Position numbers and translations under genes: made by a program
From: Accumulibacter sp.
GTDB lineage: Bacteria; Pseudomonadota; Gammaproteobacteria; Burkholderiales; Rhodocyclaceae
NCBI GenBank assembly: GCA_031264825.1
Contig: JAISDL010000102.1
Location: 1-14,032, forward strand
DNA length: 14,032 bases
Direction of reading: 5' to 3'
Notes under the pieces: model-generated
Database searches by the model: none
The model's input: the letters and a program-made list of their open reading frames with translations, nothing else
Told to the model about the DNA's origin: nothing
Shown: positions 1-7,081 of the stretch, in pieces
Layout: the number at the start of each line of letters is the position of its first letter
Numbering within the stretch: the stretch's first letter is position 1

Positions 1-939
1 TCATGGCGAATCCTTCCCCTCCCTCCCCGGCTCGACAAATCCAGGCTCGCCCGGGCCGGCTTGTTTTTTGTACCCGAAGATAATGCCTTGCGGAGATTCC
101 TCGATTTTCTGCAAAACGCGATTGAGTTCGCGCAGGCTCGTCGTCAATTCCGAACCGATCTCGTCGATCCGCAGCGTCGGCGCGCCCGAAGCGTCGGGCG
201 GAGAGCCGAGCGCGAGGTCGAGTTTATTCCCCGCGCTCTCCAGGCGAGCGACGAGTCCGCGCGCCTCGGCAAAAAAAGGCGCGGCCTCGCCGACGGTCTT
301 TCCGGCACCCGCCAAAATCGCGTCGAGCCGGCGAATGTTCTCCTGCGTCATGAAAGCCTTGAGCCGCTCCGAGACTTCGCGCGCGTTGACGCTCGCCGTT
401 TCGAGGTTCGAGAGCGTCGCGGAAATCTTCTTTCTGTTCTCCGGCCCCAGAATTTCGTTGACCGACGTCAGGACGTCCTGGAGGTCGCCGAGCGTCGCCG
501 AACCCGCGCTCGCGATTTCGTTCAGCGACAGCGTCTTGCGCATCGGGATGCGCGGCAAGCTCCCTTCGGGCGCGACGAGAGGGTCGGCGTTTTTTTCGGT
601 TTCGTCGAGCAGGATGTGAGCGATCCCCGTCACGCCTTGCGACCCCAGTTGCGCGACGGTTCCTTTCGTGATCGGAACGCCCTGGCGAACACGGATGTGT
701 ATCAGCGTGCTGCCGGGGTTGGCCGGGTCGAATTCGATCGACACGACGCGCCCGACGCGAACGCCCCGGTAACGCACCTGCCCCTGGACGCTCAGACCCG
801 AAATGCTCGCCGACGTCGTGACGATATAATCGTCCATCGCCTCGCGCGTCCCTCCGAACCACCAGACCGCGAAAACGACCGCCATGCCGAGAAGCAAGGT
901 AAAAGCCCCGGCCATCAATGCGTGAGAACGATTTTCCAT
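1..939 (-). CDS. MlaD/MCE-family lipid-transport substrate-binding protein
   Basis: Predicted 312-residue inner-membrane-anchored protein of the MCE (MlaD/Ttg2C) family, which binds lipids in the periplasm as part of ABC systems that move phospholipids or hydrophobic compounds between the membranes. Seen: a short cytoplasmic start, one hydrophobic anchor at about residues 8-30, then an MCE domain at about 38-120 with 'ISGLSVQGQVRYRGVRVGRV' and 'GSQGVTGIAHILLD'. A long, probably helical region follows (about 150-290) with a polar, disordered end. The start is the ATG read from 939: GAGGAAA lies about 10 bases upstream and the anchor begins directly after. The frame stays open to 1017, so a longer start is possible but would put 26 polar residues before the anchor. 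The stop is at the very edge of the window. No permease or ATPase gene lies upstream, so partners should lie beyond the left edge or elsewhere. The family is sure; the transported substrate is unknown. Confidence 0.88.
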   Translation of the reverse strand: MENRSHALMAGAFTLLLGMAVVFAVWWFGGTREAMDDYIVTTSASISGLSVQGQVRYRGVRVGRVVSIEFDPANPGSTLIHIRVRQGVPITKGTVAQLGSQGVTGIAHILLDETEKNADPLVAPEGSLPRIPMRKTLSLNEIASAGSATLGDLQDVLTSVNEILGPENRKKISATLSNLETASVNAREVSERLKAFMTQENIRRLDAILAGAGKTVGEAAPFFAEARGLVARLESAGNKLDLALGSPPDASGAPTLRIDEIGSELTTSLRELNRVLQKIEESPQGIIFGYKKQAGPGEPGFVEPGREGKDSP

Positions 940-1082
940 GATTCGGCGCGTTTCCTCTTCCTGATTCCCTTTCCAAGTCGTCCGTGGCGCTCCTTCCACG
1001 GCGGGCTGCAAACCCACCCCCGCCCGATCGGCGCGACAAAGCGAATCAACAAGCGCGCAAGGGCTTCGGGATCGAATTATTG

Positions 1083-1111
1083 AGGATAGCGTATGCTCGC
1101 GCGGCGTGCAA
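1083..1111 (-). promoter_or_regulatory. Candidate sigma-70-type promoter for the MCE gene
   Basis: On the minus strand TTGCAC (1106-1111) is followed, after exactly 17 bases, by TATCCT (1083-1088). This places a start of transcription roughly 140 bases upstream of the MCE start codon. The hexamers match the consensus only partly (3/6 and 4/6), so this is a candidate based on spacing and position only. Confidence 0.35.
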
Positions 1112-1120
1112 GCCCAGTCA

Positions 1121-1155
1121 GGAGACAGAAGACAGGCAACAGGAGACAGAGGCTA
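1121..1155. repeat. Degenerate 7-bp tandem repeat array, copy 1 (GGAGACA)
   Basis: Five consecutive heptamers in exact register: GGAGACA, GAAGACA, GGCAACA, GGAGACA, GAGGCTA. Read on the minus strand the unit is TGTCTCC, similar to the TGATTCC unit of the second array. This looks like a decayed intergenic heptamer repeat; no coding role is apparent. Confidence 0.7.
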
Positions 1156-1158
1156 TAG

Positions 1159-1184
1159 GTTGGGCTGAGCTTGCGAAGCCCAAC
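1159..1184. repeat. GTTGGGCT stem-loop, REP-like intergenic hairpin
   Basis: GTTGGGCT at 1159-1166 pairs perfectly with AGCCCAAC at 1177-1184 across a 10-base loop. Hairpins of this GTTGGGCT...AGCCCAAC form are common dispersed intergenic elements in proteobacterial genomes (from memory, not checked here). There is no T-run on either side, so it is not a classic intrinsic terminator. It sits between two heptamer arrays. Confidence 0.6.
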
Positions 1185-1227
1185 GTTCCGCATGCGCTGG
1201 AATGGCGGAAAAAACAGAACGGCCTTC

Positions 1228-1248
1228 GGCATCAGGAATCGGGAATCA
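1228..1248. repeat. Degenerate 7-bp repeat array, copy 2 (minus-strand orientation)
   Basis: Three heptamers in register: GGCATCA, GGAATCG, GGAATCA. On the minus strand these read TGATTCC, CGATTCC, TGATGCC, which is the same core as the CTGATNC unit of the third array but in the opposite direction. The two arrays could form an imperfect hairpin. Confidence 0.6.
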
Positions 1249-1316
1249 GATGAAAACCGATCGGAATTTTGTTACTCTTCTCCGGTGGCAACGCCGCCGC
1301 CAACTTCATCCAACCG

Positions 1317-1351
1317 CTGACCGCTGATCCCTGATACCTGAATACTGAAAC
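1317..1351. repeat. Degenerate 7-bp repeat array, copy 3, ending at a start codon
   Basis: Five heptamers in perfect register: CTGACCG, CTGATCC, CTGATAC, CTGAATA, CTGAAAC. The CTGA core recurs at 1317, 1324, 1331, 1338 and 1345. The last unit ends at 1351, and the ATG of the next gene starts at 1352, so the array occupies the whole position where a ribosome binding site would be expected. Confidence 0.75.
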
Positions 1352-1891
1352 ATGCCTCTCGTCTTCTTCAACGCTGAAAAGCTCGCGCGGAAACTGCGCC
1401 GGAACGAAGTAGGCAATAAAGAACGCTACTGTTATCTGGCTGCGGGCAGTCTGGCGACCATTCTCTTCATGTATTCCGGTTTTTTTCCGTTCAACACCAA
1501 GTGGTCGATGCTCAAAGCCCTGGAATTTTCCTGCGCCCTGGGGATCAATCTGATCGGATTCTGCGCAATTTTTACCCTGCTCAAAGAGGAAACGACCGAA
1601 CGACTCGTCTCCGACTTCATCTGTCTGTCGTTCCCCGTTGTGAATACGCTGTACGCCGTCGTTTGGGGGTTTTTCTGGCTGGTCAACGAGTTTTTATCCA
1701 ACAAAACCATCAACCTCGCGTATTTCATCTTCGGGTATCGCGTCAATTACGTGGTGGCGGTCAATCCGCGGTACTGGTTCTTTGCATCAACGGCATTCCT
1801 GTCGAATACGATCCTCCAGATTGCCTTTTTCTTCTGGATTTTTCGCCTGCTCAAGAAAGCCAAGCGCCCACTCGACCCCTTGGACTCTTGA
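1352..1891 (+). CDS. Hypothetical small integral membrane protein
   Basis: Predicted 179-residue membrane protein that I do not recognise. Seen: a basic N-terminus with several Lys and Arg in residues 10-25, then four likely membrane helices at about 27-47, 55-76, 89-112 and 143-165, and a basic C-terminal tail (RLLKKAKRP). Aromatic residues are abundant, with no obvious catalytic or metal-binding motif. Base composition is visibly lower in GC than in the neighbours, which fits a hydrophobic protein and could also mean transfer. The ATG at 1352 follows directly on a heptamer repeat array with no purine-rich ribosome binding site, so the true start may differ; the next in-frame ATG is in the first helix. 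An intrinsic terminator follows the stop, so it appears to be a single-gene unit. That it is a real gene rests on open length, membrane-protein pattern and the terminator. Confidence 0.62.
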   Translation: MPLVFFNAEKLARKLRRNEVGNKERYCYLAAGSLATILFMYSGFFPFNTKWSMLKALEFSCALGINLIGFCAIFTLLKEETTERLVSDFICLSFPVVNTLYAVVWGFFWLVNEFLSNKTINLAYFIFGYRVNYVVAVNPRYWFFASTAFLSNTILQIAFFFWIFRLLKKAKRPLDPLDS

Positions 1892-1902
1892 AAATCCGCT
1901 TT

Positions 1903-1932
1903 TCGCCGCCATTTGAACTACGGCGATTTTTT
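1903..1932 (+). terminator. Intrinsic terminator after the hypothetical membrane protein
   Basis: TCGCCG (1903-1908) and CGGCGA (1921-1926) form a 6-bp stem with a 12-base loop, followed directly by six T residues (1927-1932). It begins 12 bases after the stop codon of the membrane-protein gene, which is the expected place. Confidence 0.6.
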
Positions 1933-1956
1933 GAAACCTGTCGGGGCCTGAGTATC

Positions 1957-1965
1957 TGGTATCAT
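1957..1965 (+). promoter_or_regulatory. Candidate extended -10 element upstream of relA
   Basis: TGGTATCAT fits the extended -10 form TGnTATAAT with one mismatch. It lies about 55 bases before the relA start and downstream of the preceding terminator. No good -35 hexamer sits 16-18 bases upstream (TTGAAA at 1931-1936 is too far), so this is weak evidence. Confidence 0.3.
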
Positions 1966-2020
1966 TTTTCGCCGTGGAAACTTATCCTTCGATGAAAACG
2001 AGCGAATCCCCTTAAAAAGC

Positions 2021-4234
2021 ATGGTTTCCGTTGCACATTCCGTTGCGGCGCAGGCCGGCTTTGAAGATTCCCTGGCGATTCTGGGGAAAGGCTTGCCCCC
2101 CGCGGATGCCGAGACGCTTCGTCGGGCAGCCGAGCACGCGCGTTCGTTTTACGGCGATTCCAGGCTCGGCAGCGGAGAGGGCGCGTGGTCTCACGCTCTG
2201 GGGATGGCGCTGATCCTCGCGGGGCTTCGCCTCGACGCCGACAGCCGGCTCGCGGCGCTCCTTTTCGCCGCGCCGACCTACGACGACCAAGCCGTCAAAA
2301 AAATCGAGGAGGCTTTCGGCGCCGCGCCGGCGCGCCTCGTCAAGGGCGTCTCGCGGCTCAACGACCTGCGGCCGATCACGCATGGTTTTGTCGCGACCTC
2401 GGACGAGAGCGGCGAAGAAAACCCCGCCGAGATGAAGGCGCAGATCGAGATTCTGCGGAAAATGCTCCTTGCGATGGTCGAGGACATTCGGGTCGTCCTG
2501 CTCAGGCTGGCCTCGCGGACGCAGACCTTGCGCCATTGCGCGGAGACCGAAGACCCGCTTCGTCCGCAGGTCGCGCGCGAGACGCTGGCGCTTTATTCGC
2601 CGCTTGCGAACCGCTTGGGCGTCTGGGAACTGAAATGGGAACTCGAAGACCTTTCTTTTCGTTTTCTTCACCCCGACATCTATAAAACGATCGCGCAGCA
2701 GATCGACGAAAAACGCGGCGAGCGCGAGCGCTTCATCACCGACGCGGTCGCGCGCCTGAAGGGCGAACTCGCGTCGGTCGGCATCGAAGGCGAAATCTAC
2801 GGCCGTCCGAAGCACATCTACAGCATCTGGAACAAGATGCGCAAGAAAGGTCTTGATTTTTCAGAGGTTTATGATGTGCGCGCGCTGAGGGTCATCGTCG
2901 ACGAGGTCAAGGATTGCTATACGACGCTCGGCCTCGTGCACAACCTCTGGACTCCGATCCCGAAGGAATTCGACGATTACATTTCGAACCCGAAAACGAA
3001 TAATTACCGCTCCCTGCATACCGCCGTGCGCTGCCCGGACGGGCGCTCGCTCGAAGTGCAGATACGGACGAAGGAGATGCACCGGCACGCCGAACTCGGC
3101 GTCGCGGCGCACTGGCGTTACAAGGAAGGCGAGAAATCGGCCTCCGAAAGCGAGTACAGCGGGAAAATCGCCTGGCTGCGGCAGCTTCTGACGTGGAAGG
3201 ACGAGGTCACCGATTCGTCCGACTGGGTCAGGCATTACAAGGAAGCGGCGTTCGACGAAACGATCTATATCATGACCCCGCAGGGGCGCGTCGTCGACCT
3301 GCCGCGCGGCGCGACGCCGATCGATTTCGCGTACCGGGTCCATACCGACCTCGGCCACCGTTGCCGGGGCGCGAAGGTCGACGGCGCGCTCGTGACGCTG
3401 AACACGCCGCTTGAAACGGGGCAGCGCGTCGAGATCGTCGCGGCCAAGCAAGGCGGCCCGTCGCGCGACTGGCTCAACCCCTCGCTCGCGTATTTGTTCA
3501 CGCGGCGCGCGCGCGCGAAGGTCCGGCAGTGGTTTTCCGCGCGCGCGCACGAAGAGGCGATCACCGAAGGCCGCGCGCTCATCCTGCGCGAGTTGCAGCG
3601 CAGGGGCGAGACGGGGCTGGGCTTCGACGAGGTCGCGGCGAGGCTCGGTTTTGCAAAGCCCGAAGAAATGTTCCTCGCGGCGGCGCGCGGAGACATCAAG
3701 CAACTCCAGTCGCTGCTGCGCGCGCCGGACGCGGCTTCGAGCGTGCCCGACGACGCGCCGCTGATCCGAAAATCGCATTCGGGCGACGAGTCCGACAAGG
3801 GCATCCTGATCGTCGGAATCGACAAGCTGATGACGCAGTTGGCGTCGTGCTGCAAACCCGCGCCTCCCGACCCGATCATCGGTTTCGTGACGCGCGGGAA
3901 AGGCGTTTCGATCCACCGCGCGGATTGTCCGAATTTCGCGCATCTCGAAGCGATGCACCCCGAGCGCATCGTCGAGACCGCGTGGGGCGGGCAGACCGAG
4001 GGCGTTTTCGCCGTCGATATCGTCGTCGAGGCGAACGACCGCCAGGGCCTCCTGCGCGACGTTTCCGAAGTCTTCACGCGCGAAAAGATCAACGTCGTCG
4101 CCGTCAGCTCGCAATCGAAACAGGATTCGGCGTATATGTGCTTTACCGCCGAGATCAGCCACGTGAGCCAGCTCAAGCGCACGCTGTCGCAGATTCTGGA
4201 AGTCGGCGGCGTGCTCAGCGCACGACGCGCTTGA
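2021..4234 (+). CDS. relA: RelA-type GTP pyrophosphokinase, (p)ppGpp synthetase I
   Basis: Predicted 737-residue cytoplasmic enzyme that transfers pyrophosphate from ATP to GTP/GDP to make (p)ppGpp in the stringent response, normally while bound to stalled ribosomes. Full RSH layout: pseudo-hydrolase domain (about 30-190), synthetase domain (about 240-370), TGS (about 410-475), helical region, zinc-finger-like CC motif (Cys610-Cys611) and a C-terminal ACT domain (about 660-737). The hydrolase domain lacks the His-Asp pair: the position expected to read LLHD reads LLFA, so hydrolysis is unlikely. In the synthetase, EFDD at 316-319 is the acidic motif of synthetase-only RelA, as opposed to the RxKD of bifunctional SpoT/Rel. 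These two features argue for RelA rather than SpoT. The ATG at 2021 has only a poor ribosome binding site; no better in-frame start was seen upstream. The stop codon overlaps the left arm of a long inverted repeat. Confidence 0.95.
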   Translation: MVSVAHSVAAQAGFEDSLAILGKGLPPADAETLRRAAEHARSFYGDSRLGSGEGAWSHALGMALILAGLRLDADSRLAALLFAAPTYDDQAVKKIEEAFGAAPARLVKGVSRLNDLRPITHGFVATSDESGEENPAEMKAQIEILRKMLLAMVEDIRVVLLRLASRTQTLRHCAETEDPLRPQVARETLALYSPLANRLGVWELKWELEDLSFRFLHPDIYKTIAQQIDEKRGERERFITDAVARLKGELASVGIEGEIYGRPKHIYSIWNKMRKKGLDFSEVYDVRALRVIVDEVKDCYTTLGLVHNLWTPIPKEFDDYISNPKTNNYRSLHTAVRCPDGRSLEVQIRTKEMHRHAELGVAAHWRYKEGEKSASESEYSGKIAWLRQLLTWKDEVTDSSDWVRHYKEAAFDETIYIMTPQGRVVDLPRGATPIDFAYRVHTDLGHRCRGAKVDGALVTLNTPLETGQRVEIVAAKQGGPSRDWLNPSLAYLFTRRARAKVRQWFSARAHEEAITEGRALILRELQRRGETGLGFDEVAARLGFAKPEEMFLAAARGDIKQLQSLLRAPDAASSVPDDAPLIRKSHSGDESDKGILIVGIDKLMTQLASCCKPAPPDPIIGFVTRGKGVSIHRADCPNFAHLEAMHPERIVETAWGGQTEGVFAVDIVVEANDRQGLLRDVSEVFTREKINVVAVSSQSKQDSAYMCFTAEISHVSQLKRTLSQILEVGGVLSARRA

Positions 4235-4335
4235 TTCCGTCCTGAATCGCCTGTGGTTTTGTCGACTCGCCTTGCCGTACGGCGAGTACTGTCTGCGGCT
4301 CGTCTTCTCGCCACAGGCAATTCATGAACGGAATC
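4233..4335. repeat. Long imperfect inverted repeat starting in the relA stop codon
   Basis: The left arm 4233-4256 and right arm 4311-4335 are near-perfect reverse complements. The inner 8 bases (GCCTGTGG with CCACAGGC) and the outer block ending in GGAATC pair fully, with only a few mismatches and one extra base between. The 54-base centre holds a smaller stem, ACTCGCC (4265-4271) with GGCGAGT (4281-4287). The left arm begins with the GA of the relA TGA stop. No T-run follows. It could fold as a large RNA hairpin at the 3' end of the relA message, or be a small mobile repeat. Confidence 0.75.
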
Positions 4336-4424
4336 ACCTTTGTCCCAATCAAGCGTGACTCTGACGACTTTGCTCCGCGTGAAGGCCTTGTTGCTCTCGT
4401 TTCGCTCCGCCTCTGCGGCGCCAC
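4336..4424. other. Intergenic stretch with remnant-like open frames, no supported gene
   Basis: This stretch follows the inverted repeat and precedes the ATPase stop. It is less GC-rich and differs in texture from its neighbours. A short plus-strand frame from an ATG at 4324 runs to TAA at 4426-4428 (34 residues, beginning MNGITFVPIKRDSDDFAPRE), and a GTG-started minus-strand frame of 69 codons covers 4215-4424 and runs into relA. Neither has a convincing ribosome binding site. I judge both non-coding, or a fragment of a repeated element that includes the adjacent inverted repeat. Confidence 0.35.
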
Positions 4425-5189
4425 CTAAATGAGATATTCGATTTCCACCGGCTTCACGGCGCTACTGTCGTGCAGCGCGCCGAAAACCTCGCGTTTGAGC
4501 ACGCCGAAATCCGACGAAGAGCGGTCGCGGGGAGCGGGTAGATCCACGACGATGTTTGCCGTCACGTGCCCCGGGTGCGAGTCCATCACGACGACTTTCT
4601 GGCTCAGGAAAACGGCTTCTTCCACATCGTGCGTGACCAAAATCATGCTGACGCCCTCGTGTCGCCAGATACGCAACAATTCCTCCTGCAAACGCATGCG
4701 CGTGATCGCGTCGAGTGCCCCGAGCGGCTCGTCGAGAAGCAGAATCGACGGATGCCCCACCAAGGCTCGCGCGATCGCGGCGCGCTGCGCCATGCCGCCG
4801 CTCAAGGCGGCGGGATAGGCATCCTCGAAACCGGTCAAGCCCACGAGTGCGATTTGCGCGGCGATGACTTCCTTTTTGGCGGCGGCGGAGAGCGGCGCGT
4901 TGTCGAGCGCGACGGCGATGTTTTCCCAAAGGCTCAACCACGGGAGCAGGCGAGGTTCTTGAAAGACGATGCCGCGTTCGAGCGTCGTCCCGACGATCCG
5001 TCGCCCGCGCAGGTCGATCTCGCCCACGTAGTCTTGATCGAGTCCGGCGATCAGTCGCAAGAGCGTCGTCTTTCCACATCCGCTCGCGCCGACGATGGCG
5101 ACGAATTCGCCCTCGCCGACGAAAAGATTCGTGTCGCGCAGCGCGACGAAATCGCCGAAACGCCGCGTGACGCCGCGCACTTCAAGCAT
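4425..5189 (-). CDS. ABC importer ATP-binding protein, nitrate/sulfonate/taurine type
   Basis: Predicted 254-residue ATPase that powers the importer formed with the two upstream genes. All nucleotide-binding motifs are present: Walker A GASGCGKTT (34-42), Q-loop Gln77 in VFQEPRLLPW, signature LSGGM (129-133), Walker B ILLLDEP (149-155), D-loop ALDA and H-loop His187. The Q-loop form 'FQEPRLLPW' and the overall length are typical of the SsuB/TauB/NrtD family. The start codon at 5189 overlaps the end of the permease gene by 8 bases, which points to translational coupling. It is the last gene of the binding protein-permease-ATPase operon. The stop lies next to the repeat-rich gap behind relA, and the two genes converge. 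Family assignment is firm; the substrate cannot be read from the ATPase. Confidence 0.93.
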   Translation of the reverse strand: MLEVRGVTRRFGDFVALRDTNLFVGEGEFVAIVGASGCGKTTLLRLIAGLDQDYVGEIDLRGRRIVGTTLERGIVFQEPRLLPWLSLWENIAVALDNAPLSAAAKKEVIAAQIALVGLTGFEDAYPAALSGGMAQRAAIARALVGHPSILLLDEPLGALDAITRMRLQEELLRIWRHEGVSMILVTHDVEEAVFLSQKVVVMDSHPGHVTANIVVDLPAPRDRSSSDFGVLKREVFGALHDSSAVKPVEIEYLI

Positions 5190-5973
5190 AGCTTCCTCCG
5201 AAACCGCGTTGCCAGCGCAAAAGCCGCCGTTGCGCCAGATAAAGCAAACGGTCGAGCGCGTAGCCGATAAGGCCGATCAGTACCATGCAGACCAGAAGCT
5301 GGTCGGTCATCAGGAGATTCTGCGCGCGAAAAATCAAAAAACCCAGTCCTTCCAGCCCGCTGATGCCCTCGGCGATCACGACGAGCGCCCAGGAAAGCCC
5401 CGCCGAATAGCGGAGCGTAACCATGACGACGGGCAGGATCGCCGGGAAGATCACCCGGCAGATCAACTGCCATTTGCTCAGCTTCAGGGCTTGTGCCAAT
5501 TCGATGAAATTGTGATCGACGCCCCGGATCGCCTGCAGGGTATTCAAGAAGACCGGGATGAAAATCGACTTGGCGAGGACGACGATCTTGGCGGGCGCGC
5601 CCAAGCCGAGCCAGACGACGACGAGCGGTATCCACGCGACGCTGGGGATGTGGCGGAGGGTATTGATCGTTCCGCCGAAAAAAAGCTCGACGCGCCGCGA
5701 CAGACCCGCCGCGAAACCCAGTCCGATTCCGAGCAGCGCGCCGTAGAAGAAGGCTTGCGCGATGATGAACACGCTCGCTCGGATGTCTCTGAGCAGGTCC
5801 TGCCTGGTCAGCATATACCAGAAGGCTTCGACGACCTTGGCCGGCGCGGGAAGAAAAACCGGCTCGACCCAGCCGAAACTCGACGAAGCCTGCCACAGAC
5901 CGAAGATGGCGAGCGGCAGGATCGCGCCGATGTAACGCTGTTCGGCGAAAAACGTTTTTATCCCGCCGCGCAT
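5182..5973 (-). CDS. ABC importer permease, SsuC/TauC/NrtB-like
   Basis: Predicted 263-residue inner-membrane permease of the BPD_transp_1 type, with about six membrane helices (the first at about 13-32). The cytoplasmic EAA loop that docks on the ATPase is recognisable (ELAQALKLSKWQLICRVIFP), but the usually conserved Gly of the EAA motif is replaced by Lys, a mild oddity. The start is the ATG read from 5973, one base after the stop of the binding-protein gene; the frame extends to 6060, but that would overlap the upstream gene heavily and add polar residues. There is no clear ribosome binding site, so reinitiation from the upstream gene is likely. It overlaps the ATPase gene by 8 bases. It forms the membrane pore of the divergently encoded importer next to the glycyl radical enzyme operon. 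Confidence 0.9.
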   Translation of the reverse strand: MRGGIKTFFAEQRYIGAILPLAIFGLWQASSSFGWVEPVFLPAPAKVVEAFWYMLTRQDLLRDIRASVFIIAQAFFYGALLGIGLGFAAGLSRRVELFFGGTINTLRHIPSVAWIPLVVVWLGLGAPAKIVVLAKSIFIPVFLNTLQAIRGVDHNFIELAQALKLSKWQLICRVIFPAILPVVMVTLRYSAGLSWALVVIAEGISGLEGLGFLIFRAQNLLMTDQLLVCMVLIGLIGYALDRLLYLAQRRLLRWQRGFGGSYA

Positions 5974-5974
5974 T

Positions 5975-7081
5975 TCAATACGTCGAATAGCGATCGCTGT
6001 AAATCGAATGCGACCCTCCCGCGAAAAACTTTCCGTCGATGAATTCGTCGATCTGCGCATCGCTCAGTTGCCTGTCGACGAGAATATCGTCGCCGTGCGC
6101 CACGTACCACTTTTGAAATTCCTTGATCGCATACCGCGCCCTGTCCGCGTCGGGTTCGCCGGCCATGAAATCCCACTGTCCCAGATGCGTGATCTGGAAC
6201 TTCGCCACGTCTTCAGGGATGCGCAACGCCCTGGAAACGATCTGCGCCGCCTCGTCGACGTGGTCGTAGGTCCAATCCCGCGCGCGTTCTCGGCTGACGA
6301 GGAAAGCCTTGACGACGTTCGGATATTTCGCCGCAAAATCCCTGTGTGCGAAGTAGCTCACGCGTCCGCCATAATTCGCGTAAACACCCACGTCGGCGGG
6401 TCCCGCGATTTTCCTGAACTTGCCCTGCAGGTAGGGTGCGGTGAATTGATTCGCCGCCAGATGTCCCGCCGTCGCGTCCTTTGCTCCGGAGAGCAGCGCC
6501 TGTATCGCCACCGCCGGACTTTCGATGTTCTCGTAGCGTACGCGTCCCTGTTTGATGCGACTGTCGAGCGGGATTCCTGCGTTGTTGAGAATTTCAAAGG
6601 GCGCCGACCAATAGCACGAGACGCGCGACGAACCGAATTTTTTGCCTTCCAGGTCGGCGACGGTATTGATATTCTTGTTCGTCGCGGAGACGAAGATCGG
6701 CGTGCGGTAACGGTTCGACGCCTCCGAGAGCCATACGATCACCGCCGGAATGCCATTTGCTTTCTGTACGAAGGCGGGATAGACCATGCGTTGCGCGAAA
6801 GCGAGCGTCCCGCCGCCAACCGCCGCGCTTTCCGCGCCCAGAAGTTCGCCCGACGATTGTGCGATCAGATTGACCTTCTTCACGCCGGCCTTGTTGAATT
6901 CCTCCTGAAGAATCCCCCTCGCGTCCGCGATCGCCGTCCATGTCTGCAATTGCAGGTTGATGCTTTCCGGCGGTGCTGTGTCCGCGCTCGCAGCGTCTGC
7001 GATCGGAATGCAAGATGCAAAAATGACTCCGGCGAACAGTGTCGGGACGACGCGCGCGGCCCATCGTTTGTTGTGTTTCAT
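5975..7081 (-). CDS. ABC importer periplasmic binding protein, NrtA/SsuA/TauA-like
   Basis: Predicted 368-residue exported solute-binding protein and first gene of the importer operon. Seen: a signal sequence (KR-rich start, hydrophobic core about 10-25, likely cleavage after ADA near residue 30). An alternative lipoprotein site at FASC is possible but a poor lipobox. The mature part has features of the NMT1/SsuA type: an N-terminal beta strand with a 'WTAIADARGILQEEF' helix, an 'SGELLGAESAAVGGGTLAFA' loop, and 'NTVADLEGKKFG' followed by a long second lobe. A strong ribosome binding site (AGGAGG) lies 5 bases before the ATG. Family members bind sulfonates, nitrate, thiamine precursors or aromatic acids, so the ligand is open. 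Being divergent from the radical-enzyme operon, it may import that enzyme's substrate; this is inference from position only. Confidence 0.9.
   Translation of the reverse strand: MKHNKRWAARVVPTLFAGVIFASCIPIADAASADTAPPESINLQLQTWTAIADARGILQEEFNKAGVKKVNLIAQSSGELLGAESAAVGGGTLAFAQRMVYPAFVQKANGIPAVIVWLSEASNRYRTPIFVSATNKNINTVADLEGKKFGSSRVSCYWSAPFEILNNAGIPLDSRIKQGRVRYENIESPAVAIQALLSGAKDATAGHLAANQFTAPYLQGKFRKIAGPADVGVYANYGGRVSYFAHRDFAAKYPNVVKAFLVSRERARDWTYDHVDEAAQIVSRALRIPEDVAKFQITHLGQWDFMAGEPDADRARYAIKEFQKWYVAHGDDILVDRQLSDAQIDEFIDGKFFAGGSHSIYSDRYSTY

Noticed and set aside
61..1083. Long plus-strand open frame opposite the MCE gene
   Set aside because: Shadow of the minus-strand gene: Arg-rich, no domain pattern, no ribosome binding site. 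The opposite strand has a clear MCE protein.
984..1253. 89-codon plus-strand frame across the repeat region
   Set aside because: It runs through the heptamer arrays and the GTTGGGCT hairpin; the sequence has no protein-like pattern and no ribosome binding site.
1121..1351. CRISPR array
   Set aside because: The repeats are only 7 bases in direct tandem, with no spacers of regular length and no cas genes.
4215..4424. 69-codon minus-strand frame between relA and the ATPase
   Set aside because: GTG start, overlaps the relA end and both arms of the inverted repeat. Likely a by-product of the repeat structure.
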